Positions 18,061 to 25,822 of a stretch of DNA of 64,000 nucleotides are shown piece by piece. The position numbers and the translations under genes were made by a program. The stretch covers positions 1 to 64,000 of the forward strand of contig CAZIJU010000001.1 in the NCBI GenBank assembly GCA_964539745.1, written 5' to 3'. The notes below the pieces were generated by a model that worked only from the letters and a program-made list of their open reading frames with translations, was not told the DNA's origin and did not search any database. This DNA comes from DSNY01 sp964539745. Lineage in GTDB: Bacteria; Pseudomonadota; Gammaproteobacteria; Burkholderiales; Burkholderiaceae_F. Within the stretch, counting starts at the first letter, position 1. Each line of letters starts with the position of its first letter.

Positions 18061-19326
18061 CTACCGCAGCGCGTCGCAGCGGCGACCGCGCTGCTCGCCG
18101 GTCAGGCACTGCGCGAGTTCCGGCCGCGTCTTCAGCAGGAAGATCAGGCGCGCGGCACGCGCCGTGTCGGCGAAGTCGCTGAAGACGCCGTCGACACCCA
18201 GTTCGTAGAACTTCAGGTACTCGTTGACCGGATTGCCGGCGTAGTCCTTCGCGAGCCGGCGCGGCTCGTTACGGAAGGTGAACGGGTGCACGAGCAGCCC
18301 GGCAGCGTGAGCGTCGGCGACGACTGTCGTCGGCGCGAGCAGCGTGCGGTCGGCCTCGTCGACGCGGCCGTCGCCGTTGACGTCGTCGCATTGGCCGTCG
18401 CCGTTGGCATCCGTGCACTTCGAGCCGATCAGGTACGGCTTCCATGGGCCGATGCCGTCGGCGTAGGTCGCGATCTCGCGCAGCCCGGCGGGGGTGAGCA
18501 GGTCCTTGAACGTGCGCGCATCGCCGCGCACCGCGAAGTCGTACGGCTTGTCGAACGGCGGCGCGAGCGTCACCGTGCCGTCGTTGGCGACCGAGTCGCC
18601 GTCGATCAATTGCACGAGCTTCACGCGCGTGCGGGTGCGCAGGTACTGCAGGTTCGACACCTCGAACGACTGGATGAACACCGGCGCGCCGCGATGGTTC
18701 ATGCCGGCGCGGGCAAGCTCGTCGAGCAGACGGTCCTCGAGCGCCAAGCCGAGCGCGCGGTGATAGGTCGGATGCTTCGTCTCCGGGTACACACCGATCG
18801 CGCGACCGTGCTCGACAGACTTGCGGCGAACGAGGTCGAGCACCTCGGCGAAGGTCGGAATGCCGAAGCGGCCGTTGAACGACGGATCGCGATCGGCCAT
18901 CGGCTGGATCGCGCGCAGCGTCTTGATCTCCGCCAGCGTGAAGTCGCTCGCGAAGAAACCTTCCTCGGCGACGCCGTCGACGACCGCGGTGCGCTTGCGC
19001 GAAGCGAACTCGGGCCGCGCGGCGACGTCGGTCGTCGCGATCAGGTTCGGCTCGTGGCGGGCGATCAGCACGCCGTCGCGGGTCGCCACCAGGTCGGGCT
19101 CGACGTAGTCGGCGCCGAGTTCGATTGCCAGCGCATACGCTTCGAGCGTGTGCTCGGGCAGATAGCCGCTCGCGCCGCGATGTGCGATCACCAGCGGCAC
19201 GCCCGGCCGCGCGCCGCTTCGGGCGGCCTCGGCGTCGCGTCCCTGCGCGTGCGTTGTGTCGGTCGTCATCGGCGAAACGGCCAGCAACAGCGCCGCCGTC
19301 AGGCGGCCGGCAAGCATCGCTATCAT
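18061..19326 (-). CDS. glpQ: exported glycerophosphodiester phosphodiesterase
   Basis: A 421-residue GlpQ-type enzyme hydrolyses glycerophosphodiesters to glycerol-3-phosphate and an alcohol. A signal peptide is followed by VIAHRGASGYLPEHTLEAY with the catalytic His-Arg, then DYVEPDLVATRDGVLIARHE with metal-binding acidic residues, and a C-terminal GVDGVFSDF. An unusual insertion at about residues 306-326 carries two EF-hand-like loops (DANGDGQCDD and DVNGDGRVDEAD), suggesting calcium binding. It is periplasmic or secreted. Confidence 0.9.
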   Translation of the reverse strand: MIAMLAGRLTAALLLAVSPMTTDTTHAQGRDAEAARSGARPGVPLVIAHRGASGYLPEHTLEAYALAIELGADYVEPDLVATRDGVLIARHEPNLIATTDVAARPEFASRKRTAVVDGVAEEGFFASDFTLAEIKTLRAIQPMADRDPSFNGRFGIPTFAEVLDLVRRKSVEHGRAIGVYPETKHPTYHRALGLALEDRLLDELARAGMNHRGAPVFIQSFEVSNLQYLRTRTRVKLVQLIDGDSVANDGTVTLAPPFDKPYDFAVRGDARTFKDLLTPAGLREIATYADGIGPWKPYLIGSKCTDANGDGQCDDVNGDGRVDEADRTLLAPTTVVADAHAAGLLVHPFTFRNEPRRLAKDYAGNPVNEYLKFYELGVDGVFSDFADTARAARLIFLLKTRPELAQCLTGEQRGRRCDALR

Positions 19327-19507
19327 TGTGAACCTCCTCGGTCGGACGGCAACGGCGGCACGCTACGGAAGTCGCGTGTCGCGCCGATGACGATCCGCGC
19401 GGCGGGCGCGCGGCGCGACCCCCTTATGCGCGTCCCGCTTTTGCGCGAGCGCGGCCGCGCGCCCGGCAGCCCGATAGAATCGCCGCTCACAGGAGGAACT
19501 GCAGCCA

Positions 19508-20410
19508 ATGACCCATAAGACATACGAACCCGTCACCTCGCACAAGGTCGCCTTTCTCGGGCTCGGCGTGATGGGCTACCCGATGGCCGGCCACCTCGCG
19601 CGCGCCGGACATCACGTCACCGTGTTCAACCGGACGAGCAAAAAAGCCGAGCGCTGGGTCGAGGAGTACGGCGGCAACCTCGCGAAGACGCCGCGCGAAG
19701 CCGCGGCCGGCGCGCAGATCGTCTTTGCTTGTGTCGGCAACGACGACGACCTGCGCTCGGTCGTTCTCGGCGCCGACGGCGCCTTCGCCGGCATGGGCAA
19801 GGACGCGGTGTTCGTCGACAACACGACCGCCTCGGCTGCGATCGCACGCGAGCTGTACGCCGAGGCGCGCAAGCTCGGCCTGCACTTCGTCGATGCGCCG
19901 GTGTCCGGCGGCCAGGCCGGCGCGGTCAACGGACAACTGACGGTGATGTGCGGCGGCGACGCGGCCGCATTCGAGCGGATCCGCCCCGTCGCGATGGCCT
20001 ACGCCAAGGCGGTCACGCTGATCGGACCGAGCGGATCGGGCCAGCTCGCCAAGATGGTCAACCAGATCTGCATCGCCGGCCTGCTGCAGGGTTTGTCCGA
20101 GGGCATCAATTTCGGACTGGCGGCCGGGCTGGACATGAAGCTCGTGCTGCAGGTGATCGGCAAGGGCGCGGCGCAGAGCTGGCAGATGGACAACCGCGGC
20201 ACGACCATGATCGACGACAAGTTCGACTTCGGCTTCGCCGTGGACTGGATGCGCAAGGACCTCGGCCTGTGCCTGGACGAGGCGCGCCGCAACGGTGCGC
20301 CGCTGCCGGTGTCGGCACTGGTCGACCAGTTTTACGCGGACGTGCAGGCGATGGGCGGCGGGCGGTGGGATACCTCGTCGCTGATCCGCCGCCTGCGGCA
20401 CAAGAAGTAG
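19508..20410 (+). CDS. NAD(P)-dependent beta-hydroxyacid dehydrogenase
   Basis: This 300-residue cytoplasmic enzyme belongs to the 3-hydroxyisobutyrate dehydrogenase/tartronate-semialdehyde reductase family. The Rossmann motif is FLGLGVMGYPMAGHLARAG, the substrate signature is DAPVSGGQAGAVNGQLTVM, and the catalytic lysine is Lys182 in GQLAKMVNQ. AGGAGG lies just upstream of the ATG. It stands alone between the glpQ-like gene and the sigma factor. It could serve glyoxylate metabolism with the aminotransferase at 10.4 kb, but that is inference. Confidence 0.92.
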   Translation: MTHKTYEPVTSHKVAFLGLGVMGYPMAGHLARAGHHVTVFNRTSKKAERWVEEYGGNLAKTPREAAAGAQIVFACVGNDDDLRSVVLGADGAFAGMGKDAVFVDNTTASAAIARELYAEARKLGLHFVDAPVSGGQAGAVNGQLTVMCGGDAAAFERIRPVAMAYAKAVTLIGPSGSGQLAKMVNQICIAGLLQGLSEGINFGLAAGLDMKLVLQVIGKGAAQSWQMDNRGTTMIDDKFDFGFAVDWMRKDLGLCLDEARRNGAPLPVSALVDQFYADVQAMGGGRWDTSSLIRRLRHKK

Positions 20411-20486
20411 GCGAGACAAAACAAAAACGCCGGCGTGCGGGGTCGCGCGCCGTTCGATCGGAAAACCCCTTCGCCCCGGATCGCCG

Positions 20487-21056
20487 ATGGACGCCGCCGT
20501 CAGTCAGTCGCTCGCCGAGCTGCGCCCTGCGCTGCTGAAGATCGCGCGGCTGCAGCTTCGCAACGACACCTGGGCCGAGGACGTCGTCTCGGAGACGATG
20601 ATCGCCGCACTCGAAGGCGCGGGCGGCTTCGCCGGCCAGTCGCAACTGAAGACCTGGGTCGTCGGCATCCTCAAGCACAAGATCATCGACCACTTCCGCC
20701 GCGCCGCGCGAGAGGTCTCCACCGATGCGCAGGTCGAGGCGGCCGAAGTCGAAACCTTCGACGAGCTGTACCACCCCAACGGCCACCGCCTGGACCCACC
20801 GCTCGACTGGGGCGACCCGGAACAGACGCTCGCGCGCACGCAGTTCTTCGAAGTCCTGCAGCTTTGCGTCGACCGGCTGCCGGCCAATCTCGGCCGCGTG
20901 TTCATGATGCGAGAGTGGCTCGAACTGGAGACCGCGCAGATCTGTAAGGAGCTGTCGATCACGTCGACCAACTGCTTCGTGATGCTGTTCCGCGCGCGCA
21001 TGCGCCTGCGGGAGTGCCTCGAATCGAACTGGTTCGGGAAGGTGCAAGCCGGATGA
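20487..21056 (+). CDS. ECF-like sigma-70 family sigma factor
   Basis: This 189-residue sigma factor has region 2 (EDVVSETMIAALEG followed by LKTWVVGILKHKIIDHFRR) and region 4 (LPANLGRVFMMREWLELETAQICKELSITSTNCFVMLFRARMRLRECL). An acidic linker with a YHPNGHRLDPPLDWGDPE stretch separates them. It overlaps the next gene by 4 bases (ATGA), the usual layout for a sigma factor and its small zinc-finger regulator. The target genes are unknown; mer and redox genes lie next door. Confidence 0.92.
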   Translation: MDAAVSQSLAELRPALLKIARLQLRNDTWAEDVVSETMIAALEGAGGFAGQSQLKTWVVGILKHKIIDHFRRAAREVSTDAQVEAAEVETFDELYHPNGHRLDPPLDWGDPEQTLARTQFFEVLQLCVDRLPANLGRVFMMREWLELETAQICKELSITSTNCFVMLFRARMRLRECLESNWFGKVQAG

Positions 21057-21241
21057 TCAAGCGACTGACCCGAATCACCTGCCGGCAGGCCCACGTGCTG
21101 CTTTCGGAGCGGATGGACCGCCCGCTGTCGCCGCTCGGGCGCTACCGCCTGTATCTGCACCTGAAGGCCTGCGACCTCTGTTCCCGCGTGGACCGTCAGT
21201 TCGATCTGATCCGCAAGGCGGCCAGGCGGCTCGGGGAATAG
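21053..21241 (+). CDS. small zinc-finger (zf-HC2) anti-sigma-like protein
   Basis: This 62-residue protein carries one putative Zn site: Cys and His in ITCRQAHVLLSERMDR, then HLKACDLCSRV (H-x3-C-x2-C). This is the zf-HC2 layout of ZAS-type anti-sigma factors. It lacks a transmembrane segment, so it would be a soluble, probably redox-sensing, partner. It is translationally coupled to the sigma-factor gene. I infer that it binds that sigma factor. Confidence 0.85.
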   Translation: MIKRLTRITCRQAHVLLSERMDRPLSPLGRYRLYLHLKACDLCSRVDRQFDLIRKAARRLGE

Positions 21242-21299
21242 TCCCGGCGGTCCGGTTCGGCGTGCCTGCGGATCGGCCGATCCCGAACGCACATTGCCG

Positions 21300-21737
21300 T
21301 TACCGCGCGGTCGACGATTCGCCTTGCTCCAGCCCCTGCTGGAGTGAGTCGATCAGCGGGCAGCGCACCTGACCACCCGACTGACCGCATCGTCGCACCA
21401 GGTCAGCGAGCGCGCCCTCGATGCGCTGCAGATCCGCAAGCCTCGCGCGTACCACGGCGAGTTTGCTTTCCGCCAGCGCGCGCGCCTCGTCGCAGTGGGT
21501 GCCGTCTTCCAGTCGCAGCAAATCGGCCACCTCGTCGAGGCTGAACCCCAGCCGCTGCGCGGACTTGATGAAGCGAACGCGCGCCACGTCCGCGGCGGTG
21601 TAGCGACGGACGGTGCCGCGCTGCCGCTTCGGCTCCGGGAGCAGGCCGCGGCGCTGATAGAAACGGATCGTCTCCACGTTGACGCCGACAGCGCGCGCGA
21701 GCCCGCCGATGGTCATGTGCTCGGACCCTGTCGACAT
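21300..21737 (-). CDS. merR: mercury-responsive regulator MerR
   Basis: This 145-residue MerR has the winged-helix start MTIGGLARAVGVNVETIRFYQRRGLL and the three Hg(II)-binding cysteines at residues 82, 117 and 126, the same numbering as Tn501 MerR. It would repress its own gene and, with Hg(II), activate merTPFA by unwinding the over-long promoter spacer. It is divergent from merT, and the operator sits between them. Confidence 0.96.
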   Translation of the reverse strand: MSTGSEHMTIGGLARAVGVNVETIRFYQRRGLLPEPKRQRGTVRRYTAADVARVRFIKSAQRLGFSLDEVADLLRLEDGTHCDEARALAESKLAVVRARLADLQRIEGALADLVRRCGQSGGQVRCPLIDSLQQGLEQGESSTAR

Positions 21738-21742
21738 CGCGC

Positions 21743-21773
21743 TTGACTCCGTACACGAGTACGGACGTACTGT
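21743..21773 (+). promoter_or_regulatory. mer operator-promoter (PmerT)
   Basis: A -35 TTGACT at 21743-21748 and a -10 TACTGT at 21768-21773 are separated by 19 bases, the over-long spacing characteristic of MerR-activated promoters. The spacer holds the dyad CCGTACACGAGTACGG (21749-21764), very close to the known MerR site. The promoter points to merT, and the dyad also overlaps the start region of the divergent merR gene. Confidence 0.9.
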
Positions 21774-21805
21774 AACGCCGGTTTAACCTTTCATGGACTC
21801 GCTCG

Positions 21806-22195
21806 ATGAATGCCTCCGTTTCCACGACACGATCCAACGACGATCGCACGGGCGATCACGCACCGCGTGCGGCGCTCGCCGCCGGCGGCCTCGCAGCGCT
21901 ACTCGCCTCCACCTGCTGCCTCGGCCCGCTGGTGCTGGTGATGCTCGGCGTGAGTGGCGCGTGGATCGGCAATCTGACCGCGCTCGAACCGTTCCGGCCG
22001 CTGTTCGTCGCCGCCGCGCTCGTCGCGCTGGCGCTCGCGTGGCGGCGCATCTACCGGCCGGCGACGGCGTGCAAGCCCGGCGAGGTTTGCGCGGTCCCGC
22101 AGATGCGGCGCGGTTACCGTGTTCTGTTCTGGGTCGTCGCGGCGCTCGCGGCCGTGGCGATCGCGTTCCCTTACGTGTTGCCGCTTTTCTACTGA
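21806..22195 (+). CDS. merT: mercuric ion inner-membrane transporter MerT
   Basis: This 129-residue membrane protein has three hydrophobic segments. The first carries the vicinal pair Cys37-Cys38 in ASTCCLGPLVLVMLGVSGAWIG, and a cytoplasmic-loop pair (Cys89 and Cys95) follows. These four cysteines relay Hg(II) from MerP to MerA. The N-terminus is about 20 residues longer and more polar than usual, so a later start is conceivable. It is the first gene of the merTPFA operon. Confidence 0.95.
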   Translation: MNASVSTTRSNDDRTGDHAPRAALAAGGLAALLASTCCLGPLVLVMLGVSGAWIGNLTALEPFRPLFVAAALVALALAWRRIYRPATACKPGEVCAVPQMRRGYRVLFWVVAALAAVAIAFPYVLPLFY

Positions 22196-22205
22196 AGGAG
22201 CCGTC

Positions 22206-22481
22206 ATGAAGAACTTCCTCGCCCTGCTCGCGCTGGCCGCCGCGGCGACGCCGCTCGCCGCTGCCCCGCGCACGGTCACGCTCGCGGTCGACAACATGAC
22301 CTGTGCCGCCTGTCCGATCACCGTCAAGAAGGCGATCGCGCGGGTCGACGGCGTGTCGAAAGTCGACGTCAACTACGAACGGCGCGAAGCGGTCGTCACG
22401 TTCGACGATGCCAAGGCGAGCGTGGAGCGCATCGCCAAGGCCAGCGCCGACGCCGGCTATCCGGCGCGGGAAAGAAAGTGA
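22206..22481 (+). CDS. merP: periplasmic mercuric ion-binding protein MerP
   Basis: This 91-residue protein has a signal peptide (about residues 1-20) and one heavy-metal-associated domain with DNMTCAACPITVKKAI. Cys33 and Cys36 bind Hg(II), at the usual precursor positions. It scavenges periplasmic Hg(II) and hands it to MerT or MerF. It starts 10 bases after merT and overlaps the next gene by 4 bases. Confidence 0.95.
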   Translation: MKNFLALLALAAAATPLAAAPRTVTLAVDNMTCAACPITVKKAIARVDGVSKVDVNYERREAVVTFDDAKASVERIAKASADAGYPARERK

Positions 22482-22726
22482 AGCAGACCGACCCGAACAC
22501 CCTGTTGAAGGTCGGCGTCGCCGGCACGGCGATCGCGGCGCTGTGCTGCTTCACCCCGGTGCTGGTGGTGCTGCTCGGCGCGGTCGGTCTGGCTGCGGCC
22601 GTGGGCTACCTGGACTACGTACTGCTGCCGGCGCTCGCGATCTTCGCGGCGTTGACGGCCTACGCGATCTGGCGCCGGCGACGGTTGACCCATTGCGCAA
22701 CCGACGGCTCGTCCTGCGTGCGATGA
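22478..22726 (+). CDS. merF: MerF-like mercury transporter
   Basis: This 82-residue membrane protein has two hydrophobic segments, a vicinal Cys23-Cys24 pair in the first (ALCCFTPVLVVLLG) and a second Cys73/Cys80 pair near the C-terminus. This matches MerF, a two-helix Hg(II) importer. The GTG start overlaps merP by 4 bases. With MerT it gives the operon two transport routes. Confidence 0.9.
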   Translation: MKQTDPNTLLKVGVAGTAIAALCCFTPVLVVLLGAVGLAAAVGYLDYVLLPALAIFAALTAYAIWRRRRLTHCATDGSSCVR

Positions 22727-22733
22727 GGCCGCG

Positions 22734-24395
22734 ATGATCCGCCTGCAAATCGAAGGAATGACCTGCACCGCATGCGCCCGGCACGTCGACGCCGCGCTGC
22801 GCGCGCTGCCCGGCGTGCAAGCCGTGGAGGTGTCGTATCCGCTCGGACACGCCGCGGTGCATGCCGACGCCGGCGCGCCGATCGATGCGATGCTCGGTGC
22901 GGTGCAGGCGCTCGGCTACCGCGCGCGCGTCGAGGACGATGCGCGCGAGCCGCCGCCGCACGCCGCGTCCTCGCCGCCACGCATTGCCTCTGGCGCGCCG
23001 GCGCTGCGCGTGGCGATCATCGGCAGCGGTGGCGCGGCGATGGCGGCGGCGCTGAAGGCCGCCGAGCACGGCGCGCGCGTCACGCTGATCGAGCGCGGCA
23101 CGATCGGCGGCACCTGTGTCAACGTCGGCTGCGTGCCATCGAAGGTGATGCTTCGCGCCGCTCACGTCGCGCACGTGCGCGCTACGAGCCCGTTCGACCG
23201 CGGTATCACGCCGTGCGCGCCCGCGATCGACCGCCGTGCGCTGCTGGCGCAGCAACAGGGCCTGGTCGATGCGCTGCGACGCGCCAAGTACGAAGACATC
23301 CTCGCCCGCAGCGCGGCCATTGACGTATTCAAAGGCGAAGCGCGCTTCGCCGACGCGCACACGCTCGCGGTGCGGCTCGCCGACGGTGCTGAGAAGACGG
23401 TGCCGTTCGATCGGTGCCTGATCGCCACCGGTGCCAGCCCCGCGGTGCCACCGATCCCGGGGCTCGCCGACACTCCGTTCTGGACGTCGACCGACGCGCT
23501 CGCGGCAGAGACGATCCCGCCACGGCTCGCAGTGATCGGCGCCTCGGCGGTGGCGGCCGAGCTCGCACAGGCGTATGCACGGCTCGGCAGTCGCGTGACC
23601 ATCCTGGCCCGGCGCACGCTGTTCGCCGACGAGGACCCGGCCATCGGCGCGGCAATTGCTGCGGTGTTTCGCGCCGAAGGCATCGACGTGCGCGAGCGCA
23701 CCCAGGCGCAGCGTGTGGCTTACGCGGACGGCGAATTCACGCTCGCGCTGGCATCCGGCGAGATCCGCGCCGAGCGGCTGCTGGTGGCGACCGGACGCAC
23801 GCCCAACACCCGCGCGCTCGAGCTGCACCGCGCCGGCGTGATCACGGACGAGCGCGGCGCGATTCGCGTCGACGCGCAACTGCGCACGAGTGCCGAACAC
23901 ATCTACGCCGCCGGCGACTGCACCGACTTGCCGCAGTTCGTCTACGTGGCTGCGGCCGCCGGCACGCGCGCGGCGATCAACATGACCGGCGGCGATGCGG
24001 CCTTGGACCTCGCCGCGATGCCGGCGGTCGTGTTCACCGATCCGCAGGTGGCCACGGTCGGGCTGTCGGAGGCCGAAGCGCAGCGGCAGGGCATCGAAAC
24101 CGCCAGCCGCACGCTGACGCTGGACATCGTGCCGCGCGCGCGGGCCAACTTCGACACCCGCGGCTTCGTCAAGATCGTCGCCGAGGCCGAACGCGGCCGA
24201 CTGCTGGCCGTGCAAGACGTGGCGGCCGAAGCGGGCGAGCTGATCCAGACCGCGGCGCTGGCGATCGCGCAACGGATGACGGTGAGCGATCTCGCAAACG
24301 CGCTATTCCCTTACCTGACGATGGTCGAGGCGCTGAAGCTCGCCGCGCAGACGTTCACGCGCGACGTGAAGCAGCTTTCCTGCTGCGCCGGCTGA
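22734..24395 (+). CDS. merA: mercuric reductase MerA
   Basis: This 553-residue flavoprotein reduces Hg(II) to Hg(0) with NADPH. An N-terminal heavy-metal domain (GMTCTACARHV, Cys11/Cys14) is joined by a Pro/Ala linker to the disulfide-oxidoreductase core. The redox-active pair is Cys128/Cys133 in GGTCVNVGCVPSK, and the C-terminal Hg-binding pair is Cys550-Cys551 (LSCCAG). All catalytic cysteines are present, so it should be active. It begins 7 bases after merF and closes the operon. Confidence 0.97.
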   Translation: MIRLQIEGMTCTACARHVDAALRALPGVQAVEVSYPLGHAAVHADAGAPIDAMLGAVQALGYRARVEDDAREPPPHAASSPPRIASGAPALRVAIIGSGGAAMAAALKAAEHGARVTLIERGTIGGTCVNVGCVPSKVMLRAAHVAHVRATSPFDRGITPCAPAIDRRALLAQQQGLVDALRRAKYEDILARSAAIDVFKGEARFADAHTLAVRLADGAEKTVPFDRCLIATGASPAVPPIPGLADTPFWTSTDALAAETIPPRLAVIGASAVAAELAQAYARLGSRVTILARRTLFADEDPAIGAAIAAVFRAEGIDVRERTQAQRVAYADGEFTLALASGEIRAERLLVATGRTPNTRALELHRAGVITDERGAIRVDAQLRTSAEHIYAAGDCTDLPQFVYVAAAAGTRAAINMTGGDAALDLAAMPAVVFTDPQVATVGLSEAEAQRQGIETASRTLTLDIVPRARANFDTRGFVKIVAEAERGRLLAVQDVAAEAGELIQTAALAIAQRMTVSDLANALFPYLTMVEALKLAAQTFTRDVKQLSCCAG

Positions 24396-24407
24396 GCGGG
24401 GTGGTGT

Positions 24408-25088
24408 TCAGCCGAGCAACGCGGGCAGCTCGGCGAGCGAAGTCAGCACCGCGTCGGGTCGGCCGGGCAGCCGCTCGGCGCGCTGCCCGTAGCGATTGCA
24501 CCAGACGACGCGCATGCCGAAAGCGGACGCTGCATACGCGTCCCACGCGTTCGACGACTGGAAAGCGATTGCCGCGGCAGGGATGCCGAGCCGATCGACG
24601 GCAAGCTGATACACGCGCGGGTGCGGTTTGTAGACGCCGACCTCCTCGACCGACAGCACCGCGTCGAGCACGTCCGTCAATCCGGCTGCGTTCACCGCGG
24701 CGGCGAGCATCGCCGGCGTGCCGTTCGAAAGGATCGCCGTGGTCAGTCCGCGCGACTTCAGTTCGCGCAGCGTGGCAGGGACTTCGGGAAACGCTTCCAG
24801 CGTCAGGTACAGTTTCATCAGGCGCGCGCGCAAGGCGGGCGATGCCAGGCCGAGTGTGTCGAGCGCGTAGTCGAGCGCGTCGCCGGTCACCTGCCAGAAG
24901 TCGGCATGCCGGCCCTGCAGCGCGCGCAGCCACGTGTACTGCAACTGCTTGTCGCGCCACAGCGCGGCGAGCGCGTTCACCCGGTCGCCGAGTTCGTCGC
25001 GGCAGCGCGCCGCGGCGGAGGCAAAGTCGAACAGCGTGCCGTACGCGTCGAACACGCAGGCGCGTATGCCTTCGATTCTTGCGCTCAT
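24408..25088 (-). CDS. haloacid dehalogenase type II (HAD family)
   Basis: This 226-residue HAD hydrolase resembles L-2-haloacid dehalogenases. Nucleophile Asp14 lies in FDAYGTLFD, motif II in LSNGTPAML, the motif III lysine in VGVYKPHPRVYQLA, and FQSSNAWDAYAASAFG is typical of the dehalogenase branch. The ATG at 25088 was chosen because the family N-terminus begins there. It is convergent with merA, 12 bases away, and unrelated to it. Its substrate could be a 2-haloacid or another 2-substituted acid. Confidence 0.9.
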   Translation of the reverse strand: MSARIEGIRACVFDAYGTLFDFASAAARCRDELGDRVNALAALWRDKQLQYTWLRALQGRHADFWQVTGDALDYALDTLGLASPALRARLMKLYLTLEAFPEVPATLRELKSRGLTTAILSNGTPAMLAAAVNAAGLTDVLDAVLSVEEVGVYKPHPRVYQLAVDRLGIPAAAIAFQSSNAWDAYAASAFGMRVVWCNRYGQRAERLPGRPDAVLTSLAELPALLG

Positions 25089-25429
25089 CGCTGCATTCTC
25101 ACTTGCCGTAGCCGTTGTTGCGCGTCGCGCGCCGGTGGCGCGCATTGTCGCGCGAGTACGGAAACGCCGCTCGGGGATCGCGCGTTTCCTCGGTGATCGC
25201 GGGCGCGGCCGGCCGCACGGCGTAGCGCGCAGGGCTGGGCAAGCGCAGCGCATGAGCGGCGACGACCCGCGCGCCACGGTGCGCGGTTCACGCGTTCCGG
25301 CCAAAGCCAGCGACGTGCCTGCGGGTATGTCCCGGTCCGCTGTAAGAAACTGTCCGTTCGATCCGACAAGCCGGGCTGCTGCCGATGCGAACGCGGCCCG
25401 AATCGATCCACGCCAAGGCGGCAGAGACC
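25089..25429. other. divergent intergenic region without recognised features
   Basis: There are 341 bases between the divergent HAD and peroxiredoxin-like genes. I recognise no gene, repeat or clear promoter. Reading frames here look like GC-rich shadows. Confidence 0.5.
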
Positions 25430-25795
25430 ATGAACGCGAAGCCACACCGATCGGCTGCCAATCTGGACGTCGCCAGCGTCGGGCGCGGCCGCTGGGCGCT
25501 GGCCAACCGCCACTCGGCCGGCATCCGCTTGATCGCCTTCCATCGCGCGCTCCATTGCCCGATCTACAGGCCCGAGATGTCGACGTTGAATCGGCCCGTC
25601 GCGGAGTTCGACCGGCGCGGCACCAAGACACCGCCGAAGTTGGCCGAGCAGGGTATCTTTCTGATCCGGCCCGACCGCACCGTGTACTTCGCGGCCGTGC
25701 AGTCGATGCCCTTCGCGCGACCGCAGTTTTCGGAAATCCTGTCGGCGATCGACTTCGTACTCGAGCACGACTATCCCGCCCGCGGCGAAGCCTGA
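25430..25795 (+). CDS. internally deleted AhpC/TSA (peroxiredoxin-like) protein
   Basis: This 121-residue protein matches both ends of a peroxiredoxin-like family but lacks its middle. Residues 33-58 (LIAFHRALHCPIYRPEMSTL and following) contain the peroxidatic-type Cys43. From about residue 65 it jumps to the family C-terminus (LAEQGIFLIRPDRTVYFAAV, then MPFARPQFSEILSAIDFV). Roughly 60 residues are missing, without a frameshift. It lies 27 bases before arsS and is co-oriented with it. It may be a decaying gene or a shortened functional form. Confidence 0.7.
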   Translation: MNAKPHRSAANLDVASVGRGRWALANRHSAGIRLIAFHRALHCPIYRPEMSTLNRPVAEFDRRGTKTPPKLAEQGIFLIRPDRTVYFAAVQSMPFARPQFSEILSAIDFVLEHDYPARGEA

Positions 25796-25822
25796 AGGCC
25801 ACCAGACCCGGAGAACCTCTCG

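Noticed and set aside
21300..24395. mer operon as part of a Tn21/Tn501-type transposon
   Set aside because: No transposase, resolvase or 38-bp-type terminal repeats are seen on either side; merA is directly followed by an unrelated HAD gene.
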